DNA of 64,000 nucleotides from Pseudomonas sp. SCB32 (GCF_009189165.1 NZ_CP045118.1:2480001-2544000); one strand, 5' to 3'; counted from the first letter of the stretch, positions 1 through 8,611 are shown. Notes: generated from the sequence alone by a model not told the origin. Program-made: numbers and translations.

Positions 1-192
1 GTCGCCGGCCACTTCGCGGACTTCCACACCCAGTTGGCGCAACTGCGCGGCGGTGGCGGCGAGCGTGTCGACGTCACGGGCGTTGATCGCCAGGTTCACG
101 CCTTCGCGGGCCAGCGCCAGTGCGCAGCCCTTGCCGAGCCCCTTGCTGGCGGCACAGACCACGGCCCAGCGGCCCTTGATACCCAGATCCAT
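1..192 (-). CDS. SDR-family oxidoreductase, N-terminal part (cut by window edge)
   Basis: Only the first 64 codons lie in the window; the gene continues past base 1. The translation opens MDLGIKGRWAVVCAASKGLG and carries the glycine-rich nucleotide-binding turn of short-chain dehydrogenases (AASKGLGKG) at residues 14-22, followed by the NARD segment that closes the second beta strand and usually marks NADP(H) preference. The start is supported by an AGGAG a few bases upstream. The family includes 3-oxoacyl-ACP reductase-like and many sugar or ketone reductases, so the substrate cannot be told. It is on the same strand as the MDR gene upstream but is separated from it by a REP palindrome. Confidence 0.85.
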   Translation of the reverse strand, partial: MDLGIKGRWAVVCAASKGLGKGCALALAREGVNLAINARDVDTLAATAAQLRQLGVEVREVAGD

Positions 193-228
193 GATGTTCT
201 CCTGTTCGGTGAGATGGGTCGTTGTCCT

Positions 229-274
229 GTAGGAGCGCCCCATGGGCGCGATCGCGGGCATGGCCCGCTCCTAC
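229..274. repeat. REP-type palindrome, complete pair
   Basis: GTAGGAGCG at the left end is matched by CGCTCCTAC at the right end, with the self-complementary GGGCGCGATCGCGGGC in the middle. This is the Pseudomonas intergenic REP family; further copies are at 3078, 7757, 8565, 30838 and 31080. Confidence 0.8.
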
Positions 275-302
275 ACCGAGGGTCGCTCCTGCGAAAGATG
301 TC

Positions 303-1310
303 TCAGGCGTTGATCGCCGGCGCAGAAAGACGAGTGATCCATTTACCGCTGCCGTGGCCGGACTTCAAGCGCCGCAGCGCTTCAGGCAGCTCGGCGAAGT
401 CGAAGAACTGTATTGCCGGTGCTTGCAGGCGTCCTTCGGCAACGCCGCCCATCAGGCTGGCCGCCGCTTGGCGCAGTTCCTGCCAATCCAGCGCATCGCC
501 GTGGGCGTGGATGCTGTTGAGCGCTACTTCATGTAGCGAGATGGCGGTGCTGAAGGCCGGCAGCGGCGCTGTTTCCTGACGATCCTGGATGCACACCAGA
601 TGGCCGTTGTAGCCCAAAAGCGGGGCGAGGCTCGCGGCGTGGCTACCGCTGACAGTGTCGAACACCGCATGCAGGCGGCACGGGCCGAGGGCTTCACGCA
701 AGCGTGCGGACCACTGCGTGTCGCGGTAGTCGAACACGCCAGAAATGCCCAGTTGCAGCAGGTGCTCGCGGTGCTTCCCAGCGGCCGTCACCCACACGCG
801 CAGGCCGCGCTGCACGGCCAGTTGCGCCAGCAGGTAGCCCACCGCACCGCCGGCACCGGTCACCAGCACGTCACGGTTGCTGCAGGCCGGGAGTTTGTCC
901 AACGCCTGCCAGGCGGTCAGGCCGGGGCAAGGCAGGCTGGCGGCGGTGGCGTCGTCCAGGGCGTCCGGCACCGGGTGCACCGCGTGGGCGTCCAGCAGGG
1001 TGTATTCGGCGAAGCTGCCGCCACGGGACAGCGCCTGGTGGTAGGCGATACGGGTGCCAACGCGCAGGTTCACTGCGCTGCCGACGGCGACGACCCGGCC
1101 GACGCCATCCACCCCGGGCACCTGGCCTTGCCGCCAGTCGTCGCGGCCCCAGTCGATCATCTTCCAGTCCACCGGATTCAGGGCGATGGCGGTGTTGGCG
1201 ACCAGCACCTCATCCGGGCCGGGCGTGGGCAGTGGCAGGAGGGTGAGATCGAGGCCGTCGAGACCGGCGCCGGGCGTCCAGGTCCAGGCGGCGTAGGAGG
1301 TTGCACTCAT
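303..1310 (-). CDS. Zinc-independent MDR alcohol dehydrogenase / quinone oxidoreductase-like protein
   Basis: 335 residues with the medium-chain dehydrogenase fold: an N-terminal GroES-like domain (ALNPVDWKM around residue 45 is the usual family motif) and a Rossmann domain with the NADP-binding run VTGAGGAVGYLLAQLA near 150. The catalytic-zinc and structural-zinc cysteine clusters of true alcohol dehydrogenases are absent, which places it with the quinone oxidoreductase/zeta-crystallin branch. The ATG at 1310 is preceded by AAGGAG with 5-base spacing; the frame stays open further upstream but only as antisense to the MFS gene. It lies 56 bp downstream of the MFS transporter on the same strand. 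Substrate unknown. Confidence 0.88.
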   Translation of the reverse strand: MSATSYAAWTWTPGAGLDGLDLTLLPLPTPGPDEVLVANTAIALNPVDWKMIDWGRDDWRQGQVPGVDGVGRVVAVGSAVNLRVGTRIAYHQALSRGGSFAEYTLLDAHAVHPVPDALDDATAASLPCPGLTAWQALDKLPACSNRDVLVTGAGGAVGYLLAQLAVQRGLRVWVTAAGKHREHLLQLGISGVFDYRDTQWSARLREALGPCRLHAVFDTVSGSHAASLAPLLGYNGHLVCIQDRQETAPLPAFSTAISLHEVALNSIHAHGDALDWQELRQAAASLMGGVAEGRLQAPAIQFFDFAELPEALRRLKSGHGSGKWITRLSAPAINA

Positions 1311-1332
1311 GAGGACTCCTTGGAAACGGCAA

Positions 1333-1353
1333 AGCCGCCCACGAAGGGCGGCT
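1333..1353 (-). terminator. Hairpin between MFS and MDR genes, possible weak terminator
   Basis: A perfect 8-bp stem (AGCCGCCC / GGGCGGCT) with a 5-base loop just after the MFS stop codon. On the minus strand it is followed by a broken T run (TTTGCCGTTT), so termination is probably partial. Confidence 0.5.
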
Positions 1354-1366
1354 GGTCGGATTGGTC

Positions 1367-2560
1367 TCAGGCCGAGGCCAGGTTTTCCGAGCGGGTGATG
1401 TGCTCGTTGCGGTCCAGGCGACCGCTCAGGGCGGTCAGGCCGAAGGCGGCAAGGGTCACCACGGCGGCGATCCAGGGCGTATGGCCCAGGCCCAGGTGGC
1501 TCACCACCAGGCCGCCGGCCCAGGAACCGCCGGCCACGCCGAGGTTGAAGGCGGCGATGTTGAAGCCCGAGGCCACGTCCACCGCATCCGGCGCCACGCG
1601 CTCGGCCTGTTGCACCACATACACCTGCAGGCCCGGCACGTTGCCGAAGGCCACGGCGCCCCACGCCAGCACGGTCAGTACTACCAGCCACGGGTTGCCG
1701 GCGGTGAAGGTCAGCACCAGCAGCACCGCCGCCAGCAGGCCGAAGATGATTTTCAGCGCTGTCACCGGGCCGCGCTTGTCGGCCAGGCGACCACCCCAGA
1801 TGTTGCCGATGGCGACCGAGACACCGTAGGCCAGGAGTACCACGCCGACCATGTTCGGGCTGAAACCGGCCAGGTCCTGGAGGATGGGCGCTAGGAAGGT
1901 GAAGGCGATCAACGAGCCGCCGTAGCCAACAGCCGTCATCGCGTAGACCAGCAGCAGGCGCGGCTGCATCAGCACGCGGGCCTGGCGCAGCAGCGGCGCT
2001 GGCGGGGTGTGCTGGATGTTCTTCGGCACGAACAGCAGGCTGCCGAGCAGGGCGACAACGCCGAAGGCGGCGACCACCAGGAAGGTCACGCGCCAGCCCA
2101 GGTGCTGGCCGATGAAGGTGCCCAGCGGGATGCCGGTGACGAAGGCCACGGTCATGCCACTGAACATGGTGGCGATCGCACTGGCGGCCTTGTCCTTGCT
2201 CACCAGGTTGGTGGCGATGATCGAGCCGACCGAGAAGAACACGCCGTGGGCGAGGCCGGTGAGGATGCGCGCGATGATCAACGATTCATAGCTGGGCGCC
2301 TGCCAGGCCACCAGGTTGCCGACAGTGAACAGCGCCATCAGGCCGACCAGCAGCGCCTTGCGCGGGATGCGGCCGGTGAGGGCGGTGAGCAGCGGCGCGC
2401 CGATGGCCACGCTCAGGGCGTAGAGGCTGACCAGCAGGCCGGCGGAGGGCAGGGTTACGCCGAGGTCGCCGGCGATGGTGGGGATCAGGCCGACGATGAC
2501 GAACTCCGTCGTGCCGATGGCGAAGGCGCTGAGTGTCAGCGCCAGGAGTGCGAGGGGCAT
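1367..2560 (-). CDS. MFS transporter, DHA1 (AraJ/YdhP-like) family
   Basis: 397 residues, almost wholly hydrophobic, with about 12 predicted membrane segments. The N terminus (LSAFAIGTTEFVIVGLIPTI) and the loop after helix 2 (LTGRIPRKALL) are typical of the AraJ/SotB/PbuE-like DHA1 exporters that efflux sugars, nucleosides or drugs. I chose the ATG at 2560 because the conserved first helix begins right there; an upstream in-frame ATG at 2599 would add 13 residues that look non-coding, and no strong Shine-Dalgarno decides between them. It leads a minus-strand set with the MDR and SDR genes, so an exporter plus two reductases may serve one detoxification role; the substrate is not readable. Confidence 0.88.
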   Translation of the reverse strand: MPLALLALTLSAFAIGTTEFVIVGLIPTIAGDLGVTLPSAGLLVSLYALSVAIGAPLLTALTGRIPRKALLVGLMALFTVGNLVAWQAPSYESLIIARILTGLAHGVFFSVGSIIATNLVSKDKAASAIATMFSGMTVAFVTGIPLGTFIGQHLGWRVTFLVVAAFGVVALLGSLLFVPKNIQHTPPAPLLRQARVLMQPRLLLVYAMTAVGYGGSLIAFTFLAPILQDLAGFSPNMVGVVLLAYGVSVAIGNIWGGRLADKRGPVTALKIIFGLLAAVLLVLTFTAGNPWLVVLTVLAWGAVAFGNVPGLQVYVVQQAERVAPDAVDVASGFNIAAFNLGVAGGSWAGGLVVSHLGLGHTPWIAAVVTLAAFGLTALSGRLDRNEHITRSENLASA

Positions 2561-2712
2561 GAGGTGGGGCTCCGGGTAATGGAATGCGATGGACGGCATT
2601 CTCCCGACTCGGGCCCTTGAGAAAAACGCGTTGAACGACAAAGGATACTTGATATGGACTCACGAATTGCTTGCCGGTCTAAGCTGGGGCGATTCATCAC
2701 GAGGACTCAACC

Positions 2713-3081
2713 ATGCATTACACCGGCACTTGCCATTGCGGCGCGGTGGCTTTCGCCTTCGAGGCGGAACTGAACGAACTGGTGCGCTGCGATTGCTCGC
2801 TGTGCGCGAAACGCAATGCGTTGATGGCGACTGTGCCGAAGGACCGGTTCCGCATCGCCCGTGGCGAGCAGGCGTTGCGCCTGTATCGCTGGAACAGCGG
2901 GGTGGCGCTGCATTACTTCTGTGGGACCTGCGGCATCTATGTCTGTCACCAGCGGCGTAGTAATCCGGCGTTGCTCAGTGTGAATGCCTGCTGCATCGGC
3001 GGGCTCGATGCGGAGTCGTTGCCGGTGCGGCGGGTGGATGGCAGGAGCATGAGCACCGTTGCGGGGCAGACGAAATTGTAG
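2713..3081 (+). CDS. GFA/CENP-V family zinc protein
   Basis: 122 residues. The order of cysteines is that of the glutathione-dependent formaldehyde-activating (GFA) fold: CHCGAV at 7-12, CDCSLC at 26-31 and CGTC near 79-82, which bind two zinc ions. Despite the family name, most members have no proven formaldehyde activity. The ATG is preceded by GAGGA at good spacing. The gene stands alone, divergent from the MFS gene, and its stop codon overlaps the first bases of a REP palindrome. Confidence 0.88.
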   Translation: MHYTGTCHCGAVAFAFEAELNELVRCDCSLCAKRNALMATVPKDRFRIARGEQALRLYRWNSGVALHYFCGTCGIYVCHQRRSNPALLSVNACCIGGLDAESLPVRRVDGRSMSTVAGQTKL

Positions 3082-3123
3082 GAGCGGGCTATGCCCGCGA
3101 TCGCGGACGAAGTCCGCTCCTAC
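3078..3123. repeat. REP-type palindrome, complete pair
   Basis: GTAGGAGCGGGC at the left is mirrored by the right end GTCCGCTCCTAC, around CCCGCGATCGCGG. It begins inside the stop codon of the GFA gene and may act as its transcript end. Confidence 0.8.
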
Positions 3124-3239
3124 GCGGGGCGCCTGGCAACGGTCACTCCCGGTGGCCTCGAATTCCTCCGCTGTGGATTTCGCGGACAAGGTCCTACGGA
3201 AGAGCGCAGCGTCCGCTCTTGCTCTTGAAGATTTCCAGA

Positions 3240-3580
3240 GAAATATCCGCACGCACCGGAGCGCCCCTTCAGGAGGCCGAGTGGAATCGGAGTTTCAGGG
3301 GTTGAGCGGCATGGATGCCGCGAGAGCGTCGTTGGGCCATGGATGGCCCGTCGACGCGTGCCCCTGAAACTTCGATGGAGCGGGGGAAACGGAGCGAAGC
3401 GAAGTAACAGCCGAAGGCTGGCCCGAAGGGTGAGCGCAGCGAATCACCCCGGCGAAGCCGGGGCCGGATGATGGGGCAAGACCTTTTGGTTCCTTTTGTG
3501 AGGGCGGCTATCCGACGTTTGACAAAAGGGACTCGCCCGAGGGGGCGAAACAAAATCTCTCAGCACACGCCAACGTGGCG
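3240..3580. repeat. Intergenic repeat element with nested hairpins, no gene
   Basis: The roughly 610 bases between the GFA and YegP-like genes hold no credible coding frame. AGTTTCAGGGG (3291-3301) pairs perfectly with CCCCTGAAACT (3361-3371) around two smaller hairpins (GCGGCATGGATGCCGC and GGGCCATGGATGGCCC). This is followed by short mirror segments (AGCCGAAGGCT, CCCGGCGAAGCCGGGG) and a mirrored CTTTTGGTTCCTTTTGTG / TTTGACAAAAGG pair. I recall similar blocks between genes of other pseudomonads and xanthomonads, where they are often mis-annotated as short hypothetical proteins. Confidence 0.55.
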
Positions 3581-3648
3581 CAGAAACACCCAAGCTCAAT
3601 GCATCGCGGGCAAAGTCCGCTTCTGTCCCGGCGAAAACCAACCGGTCA

Positions 3649-3675
3649 CAAAAAAGCCCCGCATTGCGCGGGGCT
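3649..3675 (-). terminator. Rho-independent terminator of the YegP-like gene
   Basis: GCCCCGC / GCGGGGC stem (3656-3662 with 3668-3674), followed on the minus strand by TTTTTT. It sits about 20 bases after the stop codon at 3694. Confidence 0.85.
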
Positions 3676-3693
3676 CCTTCATTCACTCGTCAC

Positions 3694-4026
3694 TCAAGCA
3701 TGCGGACGCAGCTCGGTGCTCAGGCCGGCCTGGGCGATCGTTGCGATCGCCTGGTCACGCGTGGCCTCGGAGTCGTACAGCTTGCTCTTCAGCAGTTCTG
3801 CACCGGTGTTATCGCGGATCACGAAGAAGTTCTTGCCGCCCGGAGACATCTGGCGCTTGTAGCGCTCGACGGCGGCACAGGAGCTGCGGAGGCTGTTGAT
3901 GGCCTGCTCGGCTGCCTCCTGTGTCGGGTAGGCGTGACTTTCCAGCAGGGTACCGTGGGCGGTGTTCTTGAGAAGAAAACGGCGGTTGCCGCTGCTGAGT
4001 TCCTTGATTTCATACCAACCGGGCAT
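3694..4026 (-). CDS. YegP-like protein, two DUF1508 repeats
   Basis: 110 residues built of two tandem copies of the short DUF1508 (UPF0339) beta-strand module: GWYEIKELSSGNRRFLLKN near residue 3 and RQMSPGGKNFFVIRDNTG near 58, each followed by a helix (TQEAAEQAI, SEATRDQAI). E. coli YegP has the same doubled form; its function is unknown. I start at 4026 because GGAG lies 7 bases upstream; the in-frame ATG at 4038 has no such site. It is monocistronic, with a strong terminator. Confidence 0.88.
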   Translation of the reverse strand: MPGWYEIKELSSGNRRFLLKNTAHGTLLESHAYPTQEAAEQAINSLRSSCAAVERYKRQMSPGGKNFFVIRDNTGAELLKSKLYDSEATRDQAIATIAQAGLSTELRPHA

Positions 4027-4250
4027 GTGTAGCTCCATATAACCGGTGTCAACGACCTGCAGGTGTTCCCGCAGGGTGACAGGCCAGTTTAAGAGTACGT
4101 GCGCCCTGTTTGCATAGGGAAAATCCTATGAGTCATGGGGTTACTGTATCAATTTGTCTCAGGATCGCTTCCGCCGGCCCGTCGCGTACCCGGGGTGCCG
4201 TGCCGGTATGGGAAGTGATTGCGTCTCGCGCCCAGGAAATCGCGGGCAAG

Positions 4251-4275
4251 AAAAAGCCCCGCACTGGGCGGGGCT
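4251..4275 (-). terminator. Rho-independent terminator of the sodium/solute symporter gene
   Basis: Stem GCCCCGC / GCGGGGC (4256-4274) with an A run on the plus-strand left side, so a T run follows the hairpin on the minus strand. It lies about 20 bases after the stop at 4296. Confidence 0.85.
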
Positions 4276-4295
4276 TCTTCTTATCTACCGGGCTG

Positions 4296-5753
4296 TCAGT
4301 TGGCAGCGGCAGCGGCGGCGGTCATCTCCGACACGCTCTCGCCACGGTGCTGGCTGAACTGCGGGGCCAGGGAGCCGACGAGCATGCCGATGGCGCTGCA
4401 GATCAGGCCGACCAGCTGCGGCGGCCAGAAGTCGCCTTCGTGGTGACCCAGTTCCAGCGACACCCAGCCGATCAGGCCGCAGGCGATGGCGGTCAGGGCG
4501 CCCTGGGTGGTTGCGCGCTTCCAGAACAGGCCGAAGAACAGCGGCACCACGGCGGCAACCAGGGTCACCTTGTAGGCGTTGCCGACCATCTCGTAGATGC
4601 TGGCGTTGGAGAACAGCGCGAACACGCAGGTGGCGACGGTCATCGCCAGTACGCTGCAACGCATGGCCAGCAGGGCCTGGCGGTCAGTCATGTCCGGCAG
4701 GAAGTGCTTGACGATGTTCTCGGTCAGGGTCACCGACGGGGCCAGCAGGGCGCCCGAAGCGGAGGACATGATGGCCGAGAGCAGGGCGCCGAAGAACATG
4801 ATCTGGGCGAACAGCGGGGTACGCTCCATGATCAGGTGCGGCAGGATCTGCTGGGAGTCTTCGGCCAGCCAGCGCTGGACCATCGCCGGATCGATCATCT
4901 GCGCGGCATAGATCAGGAAGATCGGCAGCATGCAGAAGACCAGGTAGCAGCTGGCGCCGGTCATGGTGGCGCGGGAGGCGATCTTCTCGGTCTTGGCCGA
5001 CATCACGCGGGCATACACGTCCTGCTGCGGGATCGAGCCGAACATCATGGTCACCGCGGCGCCCAGGAAGGCGACGATGTCCTTGGCCGAGGTGCCGTGC
5101 AGGAAGGTGAACTTGCCTTCGCTGGCGGCGTGGCTGATCACGTTGACCGGGCCGCCGGCCATGCCGCCGATCAGCCAGACCAGGTAGAACAGGCCGGCGA
5201 CGATGATGATCATCTGCAGGAAGTCGGTCAGTGCAACGGACCACATACCGCCGAACAGGGTGTGCAGCAGCACGATCACGGTGCCGATCAGCATGCCTTG
5301 CATGGGGGTCAGGGCGCCGTCGGAGAGCACGCTGAAGACCACGCCCAGCGCGGTGATCTGCGCGGCGACCCAGCCCATGTAGGAAATGATGATCACAAGG
5401 CTCGTGAAGATTTCCACGTGCTGGCCGAAGCGCTTGCGGAAGAAGTCACCGATGGTCAGCAGGTTCAGGCGATAGAGCGGGCGGGCGAAGACCATGCCCA
5501 CCAGCATCAGGCAGCCGAACGAACCGAACGGGTCTTCGATGATCCCGGCGAAGCCTTCCTGGAGGAAGGTCGCAGGAATGCCCAGGACGGCTTCGGAGCC
5601 GAACCAGGTGGCGAAGACCATGGTGACGACGAGAGGGAAGGACATGCTTCGGCCGGCCGCCGCGTAGTCCGAGGAATTGTGTACGCGGGTGGTTGCGTAG
5701 AAACCGACAGCTACGGTGATCAGCAGATACACCGCTACAAACCAGATCAGCAT
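4296..5753 (-). CDS. Sodium:solute symporter (SSS/SLC5) family transporter
   Basis: 485 residues with about 13 hydrophobic helices. The SSS signature is visible: the start LIWFVAVYLLITVAVGFYA, the helix-2 region GRSMSFPLVVTMVFATWFGS and the later GALLSAIMSSASGALLAPS, which contributes the sodium site with its small-residue run. Relatives carry proline, acetate, pantothenate or other organic solutes; the substrate cannot be assigned here. The C terminus ends in an alanine-rich tail. Only a weak Shine-Dalgarno (GGAA) precedes the ATG. It is monocistronic with its own terminator. Confidence 0.9.
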   Translation of the reverse strand: MLIWFVAVYLLITVAVGFYATTRVHNSSDYAAAGRSMSFPLVVTMVFATWFGSEAVLGIPATFLQEGFAGIIEDPFGSFGCLMLVGMVFARPLYRLNLLTIGDFFRKRFGQHVEIFTSLVIIISYMGWVAAQITALGVVFSVLSDGALTPMQGMLIGTVIVLLHTLFGGMWSVALTDFLQMIIIVAGLFYLVWLIGGMAGGPVNVISHAASEGKFTFLHGTSAKDIVAFLGAAVTMMFGSIPQQDVYARVMSAKTEKIASRATMTGASCYLVFCMLPIFLIYAAQMIDPAMVQRWLAEDSQQILPHLIMERTPLFAQIMFFGALLSAIMSSASGALLAPSVTLTENIVKHFLPDMTDRQALLAMRCSVLAMTVATCVFALFSNASIYEMVGNAYKVTLVAAVVPLFFGLFWKRATTQGALTAIACGLIGWVSLELGHHEGDFWPPQLVGLICSAIGMLVGSLAPQFSQHRGESVSEMTAAAAAAN

Positions 5754-6135
5754 TTGTGCGTTCCGTTGGCTCGCCGCGAACCGGGCCGCCGGGGATAATC
5801 CCGGGCAGAGGTGCCGCGACTGACAAGTTGTTTTTGTTGTGTTGCGCGGCAGTGGTTATCCGGTGCGCCAGGCAGGGGGTGCCGGAGAAACGTAACCAGT
5901 TGCGACAACGGGCCGCAGTCTGCCAAATCCGTCAAATATGTCAAACACTTGAATCGCTCATGAGTAAAAAAAATTACATCTCCAGACGGATGGCTCTCTT
6001 AAAGGATTGATTTGATTGGATGCTAACGATTCTGAATGGCCTGATAGTCGTTTATTTTTTACGACCCCTGTTTGATAAGCAGAACATCTTCCAAGGCGCT
6101 AGGCTCTTGGCTCAGGGAGCTTTCGAAGGACGCCC
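5754..6135. promoter_or_regulatory. Divergent intergenic region between symporter and DedA genes
   Basis: About 380 bases without a gene. The half next to the symporter is GC-rich; the half next to the DedA gene (5930-6075) is clearly A/T-rich for this genome and is the likely promoter zone, with a short inverted repeat GTCGT / ACGAC (6047-6065) around a T run. I cannot fix -35/-10 boxes with confidence. Confidence 0.35.
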
Positions 6136-6720
6136 ATGCTCGAACACCTCGACCTCGCGCAACTGCTTTCCAGCTACGGCTATCTGGCCCTGTTCATTGG
6201 CTGCCTGCTGGAGGGCGAGACCATGCTCCTGCTGGCCGGTCTCGCGGCGCACCAGGGGCTGATGGGGTTCGTGCCCGTGGTGTTCTGGGCCTGCGTAGGG
6301 GGCACCTGTGGTGACCAACTGCTCTACTGGGCCGGCCGGCGCGCCGGAGTGCGGGCGTTGCCCTGGCTGCAGCGGCGCGGCCTGGCAGTGGAACGGGTCA
6401 CCGGGCTGATCGAGCGCCATCCGCTGGTGGCGATCTTCTCCGTGCGCTTCCTCTACGGCATGCGCCTGGCCGGGCCGTTGCTGATCGGCGCCAGCCGGGT
6501 AGGGCCGCTTCGCTTCCTCTTGATCAACCTGATCGGCGCGTTCTGCTGGGCCCTGCTGTTCGCCAGCGGCGGCTACTGGGCCGGGCAGGTGCTGGAGAGC
6601 TGGCTCGGCAACCTGAAACCCTACCGGCTGCCGATCCTGCTCGGGGTCGTGTTGCTGGGCGGCGGTTTCGAGTTCTGGCGCCGCCGCCGTAGCCATCGTG
6701 CGCGCCCGTCCAGGCAGTGA
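6136..6720 (+). CDS. DedA/SNARE-associated family membrane protein
   Basis: 194 residues. The DedA core is recognisable: GYLALFIGCLLEGETMLLL near residue 15 with the conserved acidic E in the first re-entrant region, GGTCGDQLLYWAGRR near 55, and the conserved arginine segment RFLYGMRLAGPLLIGASR near 104, then a final helix and a short Arg-rich cytoplasmic tail. The family works in inner-membrane lipid and proton homeostasis; recent work links members to polyprenyl-phosphate or phospholipid flipping. Single gene, divergent from the symporter. Confidence 0.9.
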   Translation: MLEHLDLAQLLSSYGYLALFIGCLLEGETMLLLAGLAAHQGLMGFVPVVFWACVGGTCGDQLLYWAGRRAGVRALPWLQRRGLAVERVTGLIERHPLVAIFSVRFLYGMRLAGPLLIGASRVGPLRFLLINLIGAFCWALLFASGGYWAGQVLESWLGNLKPYRLPILLGVVLLGGGFEFWRRRRSHRARPSRQ

Positions 6721-6804
6721 AACGCGCCATGCCGTGACGCAGAGCGGTTTGGATTCGCGCCCGTGGCGATTAGAATTGCCGCTCTTTCGTTCAAGGATGC
6801 AGTC

Positions 6805-7689
6805 ATGAGCCTCTACCAGCCCGGCATTCTCGCCACCCCGGTTCCCGCCCACGCCCGCCACCTGTTCTTCGACCTGACATCGTTGCAGGCACTGCCGGCC
6901 GCCCTGGATCGCCTGGTGCAGTTCGCCGACGGCGAGGCCGCTGTCATCGGTTTCGGCGAGTCGCTGGTGCGCGCGCTGGCCCGTGGCATCGACGGACTGC
7001 GCGAGTTCCCGGCAATCGCCGGCGTGGGCGTGGACAACCCGTCCACCCCGCATGCGCTGTGGGTCTGGCTGCGCGGTGAGGAGCGCGGCGAGCTGCTGCT
7101 GCGCACCCAGCAATTGCAGGCGCTGCTGGCGCCGGCGCTGGAGCTGGCCTCGCTGACCGAAGCTTTCCGCCACGGCAATGGCCATGACCTGACCGGCTAC
7201 GAGGACGGCACCGAGAACCCGCAGGACGACGACGCCATCGCCGCCGCCATCGTCGACAACGGCGTGGAAGGCCTGGCCGGCGGCAGCTTCGCCGCCATCC
7301 AGCAGTGGCGCCACCAGCTGCAGGATTTCGCCGCGCTGCCCCAGGCCGAGCGCGACGACATCATGGGCCGTCGCCTGAGCGACAACGAGGAGCTGGACGA
7401 CGCGCCGGAGTCCGCCCACGTCAAGCGCACTGCCCAGGAGAGCTTCGACCCCGAGGCCTTCATCGTGCGCCGTTCCATGCCCTGGACCCACGATCAGGAC
7501 GCCGGCCTGATGTTCCTCGCCTTCGGTTGCAGCCTCGACGCCTTCGAGGTGCAACTGCGCCGCATGAGCGGCCTGGAAGACGGCATCACCGACGCCCTGT
7601 ACCGCTTCAGCCGCCCGCTGACCGGTGGCTACTACTGGTGCCCGCCGCGCAAGGATGGGGTAGTGGACCTGCGTGCGTTGATCGGCTGA
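6805..7689 (+). CDS. Dye-decolorizing (DyP-type) heme peroxidase, YfeX-like
   Basis: 294 residues. The DyP fingerprint GxxDG is present as GYEDGTENPQ near residue 132, giving the distal aspartate. ESAHVKRTAQ near 210 supplies the probable proximal heme histidine and IVRRSMPW near 224 the distal arginine. There is no signal or Tat motif, so a cytoplasmic, YfeX-type enzyme is likely. The start at 6805 follows AAGGA with about 8-base spacing; an upstream in-frame ATG at 6763 lacks one. It is monocistronic and ends at a strong terminator. Confidence 0.92.
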   Translation: MSLYQPGILATPVPAHARHLFFDLTSLQALPAALDRLVQFADGEAAVIGFGESLVRALARGIDGLREFPAIAGVGVDNPSTPHALWVWLRGEERGELLLRTQQLQALLAPALELASLTEAFRHGNGHDLTGYEDGTENPQDDDAIAAAIVDNGVEGLAGGSFAAIQQWRHQLQDFAALPQAERDDIMGRRLSDNEELDDAPESAHVKRTAQESFDPEAFIVRRSMPWTHDQDAGLMFLAFGCSLDAFEVQLRRMSGLEDGITDALYRFSRPLTGGYYWCPPRKDGVVDLRALIG

Positions 7690-7704
7690 TCCGCGGTCCT
7701 GCCG

Positions 7705-7735
7705 AAAAGCCCCGCCTTCGTGCGGGGCTTTTTTG
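7705..7735 (+). terminator. Rho-independent terminator of the DyP peroxidase gene
   Basis: GCCCCGC, loop CTTCGT, GCGGGGC, then TTTTTT; 15 bases past the stop codon. Confidence 0.9.
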
Positions 7736-7756
7736 TGGGCGCTGCGCGCCCATTTC

Positions 7757-7777
7757 GCGGGCATGGCCCGCTCCTAC
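7757..7777. repeat. REP half-element
   Basis: GCGGGCATGGCCCGCTCCTAC, the right half of the GTAGGAGCGG family, directly after the DyP terminator. Confidence 0.65.
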
Positions 7778-7948
7778 GGGTGAGCAGGGCGCGCTATGCG
7801 GAGAAGCAGGCCATGCTCGCGAATCGGCGGTGGCACTGGCTAATCGGCTGGCGCCAATGGCATCCCGATCTTCCACCGAATTGGCTGTTGGCCCGTACCA
7901 TCTCCGGGCGTAGCGTGGACCCATCCCCCACTGCCCGAGGAATGCGCC

Positions 7949-8362
7949 ATGCCCGCAGCCACTTCCCTGAAATTCCTGTTCACCGGCCTCGCCCTGGCCC
8001 TGAGCCTGCCGGTCTTCGCCCAAGGCACCGGCGCCGAGACGGTCACCGTCCAGCAGGAACACAAGATGCCCGACGCGGCGGGCAAGAAGGGCCTGATGAT
8101 CACCGTCTCCTACGCGCCGGGGCAGGCATCCGGCGCCCACGTGCACAGCGGCTCGGTGTTCGCCTATGTGCTCGAAGGCGCGGTGATCTCCCAGCTGGAG
8201 GGGCATAAGCCGGTGACCTACCAGGCCGGCCAGTCCTGGTACGAGGCGCCGAACACGCCGCACCTGGTCTCGCGCAACGCCAGCAACCAGAAGCCGGCCA
8301 AGCTGCTGGTGTGGATGCTGCTCGACGAGCAGGCACCGGTGTTGACGCCGCTGAAGCAGTGA
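7949..8362 (+). CDS. Exported cupin-domain protein
   Basis: 137 residues. Residues 1-25 form a signal peptide with an AXA-type end (LALSLPVFAQG). The rest is a single small cupin barrel: motif 1 is SGAHVHSGSVFAYVLEG near 68-84 with two metal-ligand histidines and a downstream glutamate, and motif 2 is WYEAPNTPHLVSRN near 99-112 with the third histidine. Such small periplasmic cupins have mixed or unknown functions. Single gene between repeat elements. Confidence 0.85.
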   Translation: MPAATSLKFLFTGLALALSLPVFAQGTGAETVTVQQEHKMPDAAGKKGLMITVSYAPGQASGAHVHSGSVFAYVLEGAVISQLEGHKPVTYQAGQSWYEAPNTPHLVSRNASNQKPAKLLVWMLLDEQAPVLTPLKQ

Positions 8363-8403
8363 GCCTGCAGAGACATACCCGTCAGGTGCCGGTGTACCCG
8401 TAG

Positions 8404-8431
8404 GGCGTACAACCGTTCGCGGTTGTACGCC
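8404..8431. repeat. GGCGTACAACC hairpin repeat, copy 1
   Basis: Perfect 12-bp stem GGCGTACAACCG / CGGTTGTACGCC with the tetraloop TTCG, preceded by TAG. An identical stem in opposite orientation is at 36246, and a diverged one at 36120. A half copy (TACGCCCTACG) is seen near 8540. Confidence 0.75.
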
Positions 8432-8564
8432 GATTCGCCATCGCCATCTTCCGCGCCGCGGTTGAACTGGGCCAATGTTCTTCAGGGGCGCCGAGCGGGG
8501 CGCGACCGAGGTCAATCGGTGAATGACGCGGAGCCGGTATACGCCCTACGCTCGTGCGGCTTTT

Positions 8565-8590
8565 GTAGGAGCGGGCCATGCCCGCGATCC
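8565..8590. repeat. REP half-element
   Basis: GTAGGAGCGGGCCATGCCCG followed by CGATCC, the left half of the REP family found at 3078. Confidence 0.65.
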
Positions 8591-8611
8591 GCCCCACGCA
8601 AAACCACCCGG

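Noticed and set aside
3468..3899. Short hypothetical proteins in the GFA-YegP gap
   Set aside because: The frames lie in hairpin-rich repeat DNA, have no ribosome sites and no family resemblance.
4110..5798. A 562-codon plus-strand frame opposite the sodium/solute symporter
   Set aside because: His/Gln/Gly-rich antisense shadow; the minus-strand frame has clear SSS motifs and a terminator.
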